The position numbers were made by a program, and so were the translations under genes. From Saccharina japonica (taxonomy: Eukaryota > Sar > Phaeophyceae > Laminariales > Laminariaceae), in NCBI GenBank assembly GCA_008828725.1, contig MEHQ01001252.1, positions 1 through 64,000 on the forward strand: a DNA stretch of 64,000 nt, read 5' to 3'. Below, piece after piece: positions 22,735 to 33,490 of this stretch. The notes below the pieces were generated by a model that worked only from the letters and a program-made list of their open reading frames with translations, searched no databases and was not told where the DNA came from. The number at the start of each line of letters is the position of its first letter. Position 1 is the first letter of the stretch.

Positions 22735-22995
22735 CGAACCCCTCCCTCCCCGCGGATCCGCGCCGTTCCAGGGGACGGAGCGGAGCCGTACCCGGGAGGC
22801 CACCAATCCCCGTCCCCCGCTCGCCAAGTTAGACACCGGCGCCCGTTCTCTCGGTGGGGTGGTCGAGGGCCGACACGAGGGGCGGCCGGGGCGCGGGTGC
22901 GTCTCCAATCGGGGTTTGGTGGCGCGCGGTAGAGCCGGTCCTCCGCGAGGCATACCGAACCGGCATAGTAGTGAAGATCCCAAACAAAGTCATCA
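22735..22995 (+). repeat. GC-rich dispersed repeat, copy 1
   Basis: It shares with 28,735-28,975 the order: CCGCG..TTCC.GGGGACAGAGCG, CCCC.CTCGCC.AG, GGTGGGG/GGCGGGG, GGTGGCGC.CGGT.GAGCCGGT, ACCGGCATAG..GAAGAT. Product unknown; noncoding repeat is most likely. Confidence 0.65.
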
Positions 22996-23035
22996 CCACC
23001 ATCACTACCGAAGCGTATTATATTACGACAGATGC

Positions 23036-24118
23036 TTCGAGTATCGAGTATACTCGGAGTATCGAGTATACTCGGAGTATCGAGCATTTTCCGTACTCCC
23101 GAGAACTGAGAGTAATAGAGTACTGGTAGCCTAAATACTCGGAGTACTTGGAGTATGAGCAGTACTGAACGCCCAAATACTCCGAGTACTGGGAGTATGA
23201 GCAGTAATTATACTCGAGTACAAGCAGTACTACAGTAGGAGTAAAAACATCTAAATTACTCGGAGTACTCCGAGTATCGAGAGTATTGAACACCAAAATA
23301 CTGCGAGTACACGAAGTACCCGAAGTATTTTTCCTTTAAAATACTCGAATTATACTTCAGGTAATGGGAGCATCTGTAACTTTTGAAATGCTATAAACGC
23401 CAGTCACATGCTCCTAAAGACCGGTCGCCCCGGTAGACTAGTGGTCAGCTTCAAAGGCTACTAGCATTGGTACCCAAGTTCGAATCCCACCGTAGTGAGA
23501 TTTTGAATCTATTTGAAAACATGTAAATGAACCAATTGCTAAGAGCGCCTTCGTGGCGTGGGTAGGCGGAATACGACGCAAGTCGACGAGGGAATAAAGT
23601 GCTGAAATATTCTCGCGATAAAAAGACAAGCCATGTACCGTAGTGGGGAGGGGGGAGAAGGGCCTACTTAGTGACCCCGGATCTGAGTTACGACCAAAGA
23701 GGCAGAGAGAGAACAAGGGCGAAAAAAATGGAGGGGATAAAAAGAAAAAAGAAAAAGAAAACCCTGCGAGGAATGACGGCTGAGTCTTTAAAATGATGCA
23801 AAGATGCTACGAGTATACTCCGAGTATCGTGTGCATTTCGTACTCCGAGTACTAAGAGTATTAGCGGCCTAACTACTCGGAGTACTTGGAGCATGAGCAG
23901 TACTGATAGCCCAAATACTCGGAGTACAAGGAGTAACCGCAGTATCGGACCCCGAAATACCCCGAGTACAAGCAGTATCGAAAGTGTTCATACTCGAAAT
24001 ACTCCGAGTACGAGCAGTATCCCGGAGTATCGAACCCCGAAATACTCCGAGTACATGAAGTACCTGAAGTATTATCTCCAATATTATTTACTTTAATCCA
24101 AGGTACTCGGAGCATCTG
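23036..24118 (-). repeat. TACTCCGAGTA palindrome repeat with SINE insertion
   Basis: 23,036-23,420 and 23,769-24,118 together align with the uninterrupted 51,030-51,665. Landmarks are TAGCCTAAATACTCGGAGTA, ATGCTATAAACGCCAGTCAC, AATGACGGC, GATGCAAAGATGCT and AAGGTACTCGGAGCAT. Its palindromic unit is TACTCCGAGTA/TACTCGGAGTA, with GAGCAGTACTG spacers. The Tyr/Ser/Glu-rich ORFs on both strands are read-through. Confidence 0.8.
23422..23760 (+). mobile_element. tRNA-derived SINE, about 340 bp
   Basis: The insertion is defined by comparison with the empty counterpart at 51,315-51,335. The head contains a pol III A box TAGACTAGTGG (23,434-23,444) and a B box GTTCGAATCCC (23,478-23,488), about 34 bp apart as in tRNA genes. 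The body includes GTGACCCCGGATCTGAGTTA. The 3' end is A-rich (GATAAAAAGAAAAAAGAAAA type), as expected for LINE-assisted SINEs. Possible short target duplication: AAAGACC on the left and GAAAACC on the right, imperfect. The T-arm does not pair well, so it is not a functional tRNA. Confidence 0.7.
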
Positions 24119-25035
24119 TGCAAGGTTCCCCTTCGGGATGTTGGCCACTTATAATACCGGCGGTGTCGCAAATTGAAAAGATATCGCACATGCTTCATAG
24201 TTCCCTTTTTGGAGCAGACATGTGAGGCATAGCCTGCTGTAAAGTGTAAAGGGAAGAGTAGTAGCCAGGGCCATTTCTTATACAAAAAAATGTCACTATT
24301 AATACGAATAAATAGATTATATCATAACTGAGGTGCAGGGGGCCCCCGGTGTTGAGAAGCTTCAGTTTGGTGTCCAGGCTCAACGACATATTTTGTTTCC
24401 GACGTCGATCTAACTATTTTGTGTAGGCTTTCAGTCGATCCCACACTGGTGAGCTGTGTTTTTTAACCGAATTTTTATGTTCTTCGTGCCAACCTGAGGT
24501 CATTTTTCTTGACACATTACTTCTTAACTGCAGGCACGTACTACTACTGTATGCGTATTGAATGGTTATCTGTTATATGGAGTAGATTCACGAACAACTC
24601 GTGAATATTGACGTAGTTTAGTTTGTCGTGGCTTCACTCGTATTGTAATACATTTTTGCGGTAAATGCGGCTGATAAGTGTACTTCGTGTATAATCCACG
24701 CAACCCAACGGTATATCCAAAGACCAGATATGATGGCATACAGCTGACTCTGCCGCCTACACCGATTGCGGACTGCAAGCGGCTCCCCAAAGCAACCGCT
24801 GGGCGCTGGCGAACGAGAACATTGCGCCTCGAAACCTCGAGGAGGAGGCGGCGCATCTCAAACGAAAACGAAGCAAAATATCCTGACAATCCGGGCGAGG
24901 CCGGGCAGACGACCTGTGGGATTGGCATCTTGCCAGCTGGGCCACACCGGCGGCGCGGGAGATTGAAATATCACAGGCTGTATCGGCACTCGGTCCGTGA
25001 CTTCAAAATGTATCACAGGCCCGGCCCGGCCCCAC
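24119..25035 (+). repeat. dispersed repeat, copy 1 of pair with 42,628-43,135
   Basis: 24,119-24,290 (AAGGTTCCCCTTCGGGATGT, TTCATAGTTCCCTTTTT) and 24,735-25,035 (ATACAGCTGACTCTGC, GCAAGCGGCTCCCCAAAGCA, CTCGAAACCTCGAGGAG, GAGATTGAAATATCACAGGC) occur in the same order at 42,628-43,135, where the spacing is much shorter. The 150-codon ORF at 24,678-25,130 is frame-shifted in the second copy, so it is not supported as a gene. Confidence 0.75.
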
Positions 25036-25356
25036 TCGCGCACCACTCGCAAACATTCTTGGATTATTACATTCTTGGATTTGAAACAATGTCACCAACC
25101 GTGACATACCTAAACAATCACGAATCGTGATATTGTGTCATTATTATCAAATAAACAAGGGCTCCGCATGGCTGCCGGCATTCGCCGGCACCCATGCTTC
25201 GGATAGGACATATACCTGGTACATCAGATATTTCGTGCCATTCTTATTGTTTACGACAATGTGATGGCGCTCGCTCGTGTTCCGATATCTGACGCTTACG
25301 TGCAGAATCAAGGCAATGCCAAATGTTGCAGGAAGAAGTAAACTCGTAAGTGTTAA

Positions 25357-25382
25357 TAGACACCTTTCAAACTCGGCATTCA
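25357..25382. repeat. left arm of a perfect 26-bp inverted repeat
   Basis: TAGACACCTTTCAAACTCGG followed by CATTCA. Its exact reverse complement is at 26,749-26,774. The pair encloses about 1.37 kb dominated by trinucleotide repeats. Confidence 0.85.
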
Positions 25383-25689
25383 TAGTACTTTTGAAAAATA
25401 ATTCGCAAAAACATGCGTGAACGACTTTGAAACAACTTTCATTTTTTTTTCGAATTCATGCATTTTGTTCTCCCTGCATCTTTGGGGAAGAGCCATTCAC
25501 GCTTATTCTACGAGAGGGGCAAAACCGGCCCCCACGTAGAATTTAGGTGATTATTTTTGCCAATTGGAGTGTATTCGAATCGATCCGTGGAGTTGACAAC
25601 AAGGCACCCAGCGCGGGTCGAATGTTCGAGGAGGCAGTGCGATGGACGCGAGGGCTCACTCGGCACGGTGTTCTAGTCGCTGAGAGAAG

Positions 25690-26560
25690 GGTCCGTCTCC
25701 TCCCTCCGACGACCGCGGCCAACACAGCAGCAGCTGCTGAGCTGCTGCTGCTGCTGCTGCTGTGACAATATATAAATCTGCTGCTGCTGCTGTATACCGT
25801 ATTGTGGAACACAAGCTCTGCAGACAATAATTGACAACCCGACTATCCAAACGGGAGCTGGCCGCCGCCGCTGCCGCGACGCCACTGCCACCAACCCTGC
25901 TGCTGGTGCTACTGGTGTGCTGCTGTGGCTGCTCTCGACAATAGCCGATGCATCTCGTACGTGGAACATGATCCGCGATGTATCACGGAGCAGAACTGGC
26001 AACAGACTTTGCGTTTTGCGTTTTGTGGATAGACACACGCGGAGGCCAGTCAAGTGCAGCAACGCACCGCAGTAGGGTCACAGCAGCACCACCCACCTAC
26101 CACCACCACCACAGCAGCAGTAGCAGCAGCAGCAGCGGCGGCGGCGGCGGGGGCGGCAGCGGCGGGGGCGGCGGCGGAGATGGCGGTTCGTGCGGCTGGG
26201 GCACAGAAGCAGCAGGAGCAACTATACAGGGGAGGCCAAAACATGTATGTGTCGTATACGAGTACAAGCAGTTCACCATCATTGTTTTGCTTTGGGTTTT
26301 ATGGCCTCTCGCCTATCTGCTTCTGCTGCTACTGCTGCTGCTGCTGCTGCTGCTTTAGGCTGCTGCTGCTGCTGCTGCCACAACAGCTGCGAAAACAATT
26401 TGGCTGTGCAGTCGCCGCCTCCGCTGCCGCCGCCGCCGCCGCCGCTGCTTCTGCTGCTACTACTGCTGCTGTGGTGCTGGTGCTACTCTGCTGTGCTGCT
26501 GCTGCTGCTGCTGCTGCTGTGCTGCTGCTGCTGTGCTGCTGCTGTGCGGCTGTTCTCACA
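25690..26560. repeat. extended CAG/CTG/GCC trinucleotide repeat region
   Basis: CTG/GCA runs lie at 25,722-25,795, CAG/GGC runs at 26,108-26,185 and CTG/GCC runs at 26,320-26,555. The strand bearing CTG changes between blocks. ORFs coding for poly-Ala, poly-Leu, poly-Ser or poly-Gly in all frames are consequences of the repeat and not evidence of genes. Confidence 0.9.
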
Positions 26561-26748
26561 TACCAGGTATCATACCTGGGACGGCTTTATGAATACCTGG
26601 GATATACGACGAAGAAACTTCACTTGGATTGTCCATCTAACGACCAAACACTTTACCCATGAATGACTTTGAAACAACTTTTCAAATCGGGTTCTTCGTC
26701 TTCCAAAAAAAAAATTCGATTTCAAAATCCACAAATTCAGATAATGCG

Positions 26749-26774
26749 TGAATGCCGAGTTTGAAAGGTGTCTA
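26749..26774. repeat. right arm of a perfect 26-bp inverted repeat
   Basis: Exact reverse complement of 25,357-25,382. Next to each arm lies a direct copy of GACTTTGAAACAACTTT (about 25,425 and 26,664). Confidence 0.85.
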
Positions 26775-27650
26775 CTACGGGCCCGGCGCACGCATACAGG
26801 ACACAGCAACAGCCGTCACAAAGGCAACAACCTGAACAGCGGCTACTGCGTGTTCTGCAGCTTCTTCTGTTGTACTGCTTTGCTGTTCGATAAGGGGCGC
26901 CTTGGCTGCTTTGTAGTTTGTAGTCTAGACTAGAGACATGTACCCGTAAAGCACAACATCAGTAGTACTACGACTGTACCAACGTACTCGTAATCGTACG
27001 TATGTAGATCGGCCTATCGCTCGTAGGTAGAGAGAGCTAGATATGATATGCATACTGCTGTACATATATACGTACTCGTAGATCTGTGCATGTATGTGTA
27101 CTCGTACGTAGATTCCAAAATATTGGAACCAAATTACAAATTTACATAAAATGAGCCTGTAGTTTTCAGAGCGTCTCGTACAACTGCTACTACTGCTGTA
27201 CGCAGCCCAGACAGAGCAGACGCATGCAACATTGTATCAACTACTGCTGCACGACGCTTGGTGTGTGCCTCGTTCGATGTGGGTGTGGTCCTTGTTTTCT
27301 CGTGCGTGGTGCGTGCTTTGTGTGTTCCGTTCATACGGCGGGTCAAAAACGAACCATCAAAGATCATACTGTACGGATGAAAAAACAGTCGTACGACAGG
27401 TTTTCAGGGTAGTTGCGAGGCGGTGTCAAGTCGGAACGTCTCCCCTGAGTTATTTGCCAGGATTCGCGACTTTGAAGGCCCAGAGCACGCCCCACGGGCC
27501 TCGACCGGGACCCGCACTTGTGCCGGGGCTTACACGCGGCCCCCCTGCGTGCCCCGCAGCCGAGAGCGCGAGAAAAGACCCGCGGCCGGAGATGAAAAGT
27601 GAAAGTATTCCGGAAAATTGTCCATTTGGGACCTATACATACATACTTTG
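26775..27650 (+). repeat. dispersed repeat about 870 bp, copy 1
   Basis: It matches 44,375-45,240 throughout and 42,100-42,625 in the second half. Landmarks: AAGGCAACAACCTGAACAGC, GGCGCCTTGGCTGCTTTGT, GATTCCAAAATATTGGAACC, CAACTACTGCTGCACGACGC, CAAGTCGGAACGTCTCCCCT, GGCCCAGAGCACGCCCCACG and GTGAAAGTATTCCGG. ORFs do not stay in frame between copies. Confidence 0.85.
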
Positions 27651-27689
27651 GGGTTCGTCGAATCTCACCTTGCTGTATTGATCTCCGGG

Positions 27690-28230
27690 GCACTTTGCAG
27701 CAGCAAGAGCAGCGGGAGAAGCAGCAGCAGCAGCATCAGCTGCAGCAGCAACATCGACGAGCGAACTATCGACGATCGAGTGCGCGAGCGTACGGACGAT
27801 CGGCCGTCGAGCGAACGGGCGAACGGCGGCGCGCGAGCGACGGCGCGATCGACCGGCGGTCGAGCGAACAGTCGACTGAACAGATGTTCTCTCGCTGTGC
27901 GGCAGGAGGAGCAACACACCATCAGCAGCAACAGCGGGAGGTTTTGTATGGAACTCCGCGCAGCAGGCAGCGGGACGTAATGCGAGGAACGCGCGAAGCG
28001 GCCAGCGGGGCCATAATTCTACTGACCCAACCATGCCCACACCCGCCAATAACCCACCCAGCCACCCATAACCCACCCCGACCAACCCAAAAGCACACCC
28101 ACACCCACCGATAACCCACCTAAAATTAATCTACCGACCAATGCGCACCCAACCCACCCACACCACCTACAACCCACCCACCCCCCAAAACCCACCCTCG
28201 ACGTACAGCAGCACATCAGTACAACAGCAG
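27690..28230. repeat. CAG tract, CGAGCGAACG-rich and CCCACC-rich low-complexity DNA
   Basis: 27,698-27,765 is CAG-rich, 27,765-27,880 is CpG-rich with many GAGCGAACG and CGATCG words, and 28,020-28,200 is an ACCCACCCAC minisatellite. Overlapping ORFs on both strands reach 171 codons but are low complexity. Confidence 0.7.
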
Positions 28231-28475
28231 TACGTAGGTACTAGTGGTACTCCGAACTATGCCATAGTGGGGCCGGTATAGTGGACAAAACCAGTGGGGC
28301 CGGCACCCATGTGGAGCCCTTGTAGCGGAAAAAAACAAATGCCAAACAAGAAACAGGGCCACCACCCACAGGAAGCAGTCACACAAGTACCAACCGACCC
28401 ACCCTCCCACGCACCAACCGGTCTACACGCCCACCATGTACTCCAGCAGCACTACAGCAGCGCGTAGAGCATTAC
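28230..28475 (+). repeat. dispersed repeat with CCCACC core, copy 2
   Basis: It contains AGTGGTACTCCGAACTATGC, GGGGCCGGTATAGTGGACAA and GTGGAGCCCTTGTAG, as at 17,195 and 43,131. Confidence 0.7.
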
Positions 28476-28734
28476 ATGTTGCGCAACAGTAGACATGCAG
28501 CAACGTACAGTGGTATTGCTTGTAGATGTGTTCCCAGTTCGTGTACGCAGCAGAAAACAAACAAAAAACACAAAAACACGTCAACCACCCATAGCCACGA
28601 ACCCACCCGCCCATCCCCCGACCAACTCACCCACGCACCCACCATGTGCTACAGCAGTACGGTAGTATGTAGAGCAGCGCGTGTGTTGATTCATGCTGAG
28701 TTTGTGTATCGTGCTGGGATTTTGTTTTCGACGA

Positions 28735-28975
28735 TTCTCCGCGTTCCCGGGGACAGAGCGACGGGTCCCCGGAAGGGCGCCTTTCCCCGCCCCCCACTCG
28801 CCGAGATGGTCGTCGCACGTTTTTTCGGCGGGGCCACCGAGGGCTAATGCGTGGGGGGGCCGTGGCACGGGTGCGGCGCCGCGGGCGATTCGGTGGCGCA
28901 CGGTTGAGCCGGTTCCCCATGGTGGGTACTAAAACCGGCATAGATTCGAAGATAAAAAACGACGTCACTACTACT
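28735..28975 (+). repeat. GC-rich dispersed repeat, copy 2
   Basis: Counterpart of 22,735-22,995, same orientation. Confidence 0.65.
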
Positions 28976-29039
28976 ATACTACTACCAAGCAGCATTTGAA
29001 TATCACGCATGTTCTACAGCAAACAGCACATCGGTACAC

Positions 29040-29138
29040 TATTACGGGGGACCATAGTAAATAGGACCTACGGTACACACAAAAACCTTTATATTTACCT
29101 ATTTTTACTGATCCTATTTACTATGGTCTCCCGCAATA
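29040..29138. mobile_element. MITE, TATTACGG family, copy 2
   Basis: 99 bp with inverted ends TATTACGGGGGACCATAGTA and its near-complement ending TCTCCCGCAATA, about 25-nt arms, TA at both outer edges. Same family as 5,973-6,087. The interior shares ACGGTACACACAAAAACC (reversed in the other copy). Confidence 0.7.
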
Positions 29139-30080
29139 TTACATCGCAGAACAGCTTTACAACAGCAGTAGTAAGTACTGTTGTTAGTACTGACCGTTCT
29201 ATAGCAGGACAGCAGTACACCAGTACATAACAGAATAACAGCGTACAGCAACAGCAGTACATACAGTACATTTTACGTTGACACTGAGAGCGCTCACAGC
29301 CCTTCAGGCCCTTCAGACCATACGCCCCCCACAACCATGCCAGCCCTATTTCTCCTCTTCTCTCCTGCACGCGACCAGTCAACGACAGCGCTGCATTTCA
29401 ATAGCCTTAACCTTTCATTTACACGCCCAGCTCACACATGCCCCATTGCATGCTCCTTCTTGAGAAGTTACAGAGTATTTAATAGTCTTCCCACATGCAT
29501 ATGCACCCATTTTATTTTGTCATTACCTACGTACGTAGTCTTTGGCAGCCTTTAGCTCATGTCACCGCGAAATTTCACTGCAGCAGTGATCCGATACGTG
29601 CGTATACCCCGTTCCAGATAATACCAGTATATACCAACGCCCCTTATAGGAGTTCGTACCCCCCCCCTCCCCCTATCTATATAGTCAAAATTAATAGAGG
29701 GCCAACGACGAGCAGAAATGTGAGCTCCCTTAAATACCGATTCCCGTTGTCTCCGGGTCCAAGACAAGGGGGTACCTACTTTCGTTATATTTATCTAGTT
29801 ATTCCTCAATTCCATCTATTACCCTCGCCCCCCCCCTCCGCCAAGTAACTCAGATCCGGGGTCACAAAGCGGGCAGCCCAGATGCTGCCTTTTAGCTGGT
29901 ATCACTGCATGCAGTAGTAGTGGACCTGCTGATGCTCGCAGAAATTTGACTTCCCTTATGTATCGTTCCTCCTTACCAGCGCTCACCCCCCCGCCCCTCG
30001 TACGGTACTTACAACAGCAGTATAGGCTGTTTGTTTAGGCGAGGCAGGGTCAGCCTTTGTTTCACTCATCAAATCGCGTC
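29139..30080. other. spacer without a supported gene
   Basis: Short C-rich runs at 29,660-29,690 and 29,825-29,840. TAACTCAGATCCGGGGTCAC (29,846-29,865) is the reverse complement of part of the SINE body at 23,677-23,696, perhaps a SINE remnant. No gene. Confidence 0.4.
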
Positions 30081-30082
30081 GA

Positions 30083-30791
30083 TTATTGCGTACACGCAGT
30101 TTGGCCCTGTTGTAAGCCGGATTCTACTCTGAATATTATTACGATAACTCTATATATGTTACTTCGCTTATCACATATGCACATCCTTAGGTCTGCGGAT
30201 ATCTCCCGCCTCTGACCGCCTCTCCGCGCGGTTTCTTCGCTGAGGCGTTCCCCCGCCTCGACCGTAGCGGCCGTCGCCGACGATACGCTCGCCCAGCGCC
30301 GCACGCTCTCGCGGGGGGCCTCAACGTCAAAATCTACGACGGGTATCTCCGCCATCTACGAGCCCTCTCTGCCCTCTCAGGGTTTTGACCCAAACGCCTC
30401 GCCACAGAAATAATATTTTATCGTAATTTTTACGGGGGTGTGCTCTCCGGCCTCCGGTGCCTCGGGGGGGGTCGGTCGCCTTGCCAGCGCCGCCTTCGTG
30501 GGGACCTCTGCGGGCGAACGCAAGATCGAGATCTACGACATGTTTCATACTCCCGGAATACATACGCCGTCCAGGTTTCGTCGCGATGATGTGCGAAACG
30601 TCTGTGAGTACGTCTGATACGCCGCTCACTGCTATTTTTTCGGAGAGGAGCAAGCCTGACTCTGCATCGTGAACGCAAGCGAGCCCATGGCCAAGGCCGG
30701 CTTTGGCGAGCGCAGGCGTAAAAACGAGGGGGGGGAAGGAGGGGGTTGGCCGGTTTCGCGTCTCGCCGCCAGGCGCACGTAGAGGGAGCAC
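30083..30791 (-). CDS. two overlapping hypothetical ORFs, doubtful
   Basis: On the minus strand a 154-codon ORF (30,791 to 30,327) overlaps a 90-codon ORF in another frame (30,355 to 30,083). The second starts MAEIPVVDFDVEAPRESVRR, and the first contains HVVDLDLAFARRGPHEGG, so a short block may be duplicated. Codon usage is GC-rich, unlike the surrounding spacer. Neither is recognised. The two could be exons or a frameshifted remnant; no clear splice sites were found. Confidence 0.2.
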
Positions 30792-32261
30792 GGTCGAACA
30801 AAGAGAGGTCGAGAGCTTGAAATTAACAATTTTGCAAGACTCCGACAGCCCTCTGGATGGAAATATAAGGGCTGTTGCACCATTAATATCAAGTCTAAAC
30901 GGTCCCTACATTTACGACCAGAGTTGTGCCAACTTGAATCACAGATACGAAATTATTCCCCGTGTCGGTGACTCGTCGAACGAGCTCAAATAGCGTGCCT
31001 GTCAAGCGCGCCCAAAGACGGGGCTCTCTGAGACGGAGAGGACGGAGAGTCTTCGTACGCTTGAATCGGAGACGTGTCGGCGAAGGAAGGACGATCGGGG
31101 ATACGAGGCTATCGAGAGAATCGCCTCAAAAATATGTTTCGCCTCATCGGGCTCAATATACTGTTGAGGGTTTCAAAATACAAACCGCGTGCAGAGCAGA
31201 CTGCACGCCGGTCCCAGTGACGTTCTTCCTGGAGTACGAACGAAGCAGAAATGACTGAGCAATTGACGGTCTACAGTACTTTAGATATGTTTTATCTCGG
31301 AATTATGACATGTTTTTTCACACGCACACGGTTATGCGGGCAGGGCGAGGCGCGGCAAATAATCGGAGAGTAATAAACAAACGCTGATGATGACGAAGAA
31401 ATATGAAGCGGGCAGCCGTGAGCGGCAAAACAAGAAATAAAAGGACCGCGAAAAACCTGGAGCAGCGTGGGCGGACTCGCTCCGCCTACAATAATAGTCA
31501 AAAACATATGAGCTAGTAGTGATAAAAAACGCTGGCGTTCGATCATAATTTCCGCCACGACACACAGTCATTCATGATGATAGTGACAGAGAACAATCTC
31601 TGCAACACATGACACATGGGGAGTACGACCTGGAGTACAGTACTGGAGTTCAGTACGAAGAAAATAAACGAAGAATGCTGTTAATCAAACACAACAGAAG
31701 ACAACGAAGTAAACGCAAGATAAAATATACAAATGACTGCGAAAAATAATCCTGGCACGCATATATATGCCCAAGCAAGCACTCCAAAGGCGGCATTATA
31801 ATGACCCCAGCATGCGGAGCCCATCGAGACGCAAGAAGAAGCTGGTTGTTGTTGTAATTTGAGTATTAACGCGAAAATGGCGCCCATGACTAAAAACAAG
31901 ACACCGAAAGATACACTTGAAGACGTGCGCCAAGAGCACCGGCAAGGTGAAAAGGGCCTGAAAAACAAAACATGGAGCAGCACCAACAACAAACAACAGT
32001 GACCACAAAAATCTACCGCAGAAAGGAAATCGAAGGCAGGTTCCCACGCGAGAACGGTCTCGACGCGAAGCAAAAGAGATCACGGTGAAGACACCCGGAT
32101 GCGAGTAGCGAGGAGACAAGACCGACTCGCACACGACAGAAGACGACACGACCCCCCGCCAACCCCCCACCAGATCACGCAAAACGCCCGGCACAACAAA
32201 GAGGCATGGAAGCCGTAATGACACCAGTAAAAAAAAAAAGGTCAATTCGAGAACCACCCCC
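30792..32261. other. spacer, purine-rich on the plus strand, no supported gene
   Basis: Long minus-strand ORFs (130 and 245 codons, 31,681-32,533) are hydrophobic because the plus strand is rich in AAC, GAA and CAC. The second runs into the poly-C modules. No motif supports them. Confidence 0.4.
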
Positions 32262-32946
32262 TCACCCCCCCTGCCGCGCGAAGACGCGCGAGGCATAAAT
32301 AAGGTATGAAAGAAGCACGAGGAAAAATAGGCGTCTCGCACAAAAGAAGATGAGAGCACACGCGCACACAAATTGCAAACAAGGATGTACAGCAACCATC
32401 TCCCGACACCCACAAAGAAAGTATAACAACCTACGAGAATAAAAACGCGGAACAAAAAACACCGCTCGACAATAAACAACCAGAAGAAGCTTACAACAAC
32501 CCCAACCCCAAAGAAAAAGGATTGCATATACATAAGCGCAATCGGCGGAGAAGAAAAAAAACATGATGAAAGAAGTCAACTGACCCCCCCCCCCCCCCCC
32601 CTGCCGCGCGGAAACGCCCGAGGCACAAAGAAGGTATACAATAAGGTATAAAAGAAGCACGAGGAGAAACAAGCATCACGCACAAAAGAAGACGAGAGCA
32701 CACACGCACACAACAGGTACACAATGGTGTACAGCAAGCATATACCCACACCCACAAAAAAAGTATAGCAACCTACGAGAATAAACACGCGGGAAAAAAA
32801 ACACCGCTCGACAATAAACAACCAGAAGAAGCGTACAACAATCCCCCCGCCAACAGCAAAAGGATTGCATATACACACGCGCAACCGGCGGAGAAGAAGA
32901 AAAAGTTAATGGCACTAATCAAACAAAACATAAGTAAACTCGAGAA
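32262..32946 (+). repeat. poly-C module type B, two tandem copies
   Basis: Each unit begins with a poly-C run, then CTGCCGCGCG.A.ACGC..GAGGCA, TAAGGTATRAAAGAAGCACG, AGCACACGCGCACA, CCTACGAGAATAAA.ACGCGG, CCGCTCGACAATAAACAACC and TTGCATATACA. Copies: 32,262-32,580 and 32,581-32,946; a third is at 34,110-34,450. The minus-strand ORFs of 62-136 codons repeat with the units. Confidence 0.85.
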
Positions 32947-32978
32947 CCCCCCCCCCATCAATATAATATATATTTATG

Positions 32979-33490
32979 GGTTGAGCTGGCGTCGCCTGGA
33001 GACGACGCTGTAAATCATGCCTCTCACTGCGTGAGCTAGACAACCAGGGTACCGTTTTTTTTTCTTGTTTTTTTTTGCAGTTACCCAAGGATGGCGGTAG
33101 AGTAGATCATTTGTGCGGGGCCGGGAACCTCAACTCCGCACAAGGGGAAGGATCGTATCACGTAGTGTGTATATGGTAAGGCACCCAGAGGCACGAACAT
33201 AGTAATACCCATTGCTGTCTCTGGAAGTGACCACACCAGAAATATAACTAATTCATTGGAGGCTGTTGTCCATATGCAAGTCCGCCTCAGAGGCGGTTCT
33301 TAGCAGGATGCAGCTCGCCCTCCATGCGACTCGCCCAATACCTCACAGCGCTTCGCGCTTGGTGCAAGCAATGTCTACCCGGCGGTTGGTGAAAACCCAA
33401 CGTGCTCCGTCCCGGCGTTGTAGGGATGCGAGGGTCGATGGTCATATGACTACGGCCGTGCACGACATGAGTACCCCCCCCCTCCCCCTC
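32979..33490 (+). repeat. poly-C-tailed dispersed repeat type A, full-length copy
   Basis: It starts GTTGAGCTGGCGTCGCCTGG, continues through CTCACTGCGTGAGCTAGACA, a poly-T stretch, GTAGAGTAGATCATTTGTGC, GCATATGG-type words, CATGCGACTCGCCCAATACC, GGTGAAAACCCAACGTGCTC and CATATGACTACGGCCGTGCA, and ends ATGAGTAC followed by a C run. No ORF of note. Other copies: 705-845, 33,646-34,061 (partial), 55,625-56,135 and 56,155-56,603. Confidence 0.8.

Noticed and set aside
24678..25130. 150-codon ORF
   Set aside because: It lies in a dispersed repeat, and the second copy at 42.8 kb is frameshifted and interrupted.
26054..26666. 202- and 158-codon Ala/Leu/Cys-rich ORFs
   Set aside because: Direct translations of CAG/CTG/GCC tracts, open in several frames at once.
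31796..32533. 245-codon hydrophobic minus-strand ORF
   Set aside because: Hydrophobicity follows from plus-strand A/C-rich composition; the ORF runs into the poly-C module, whose copies show the same read-through.
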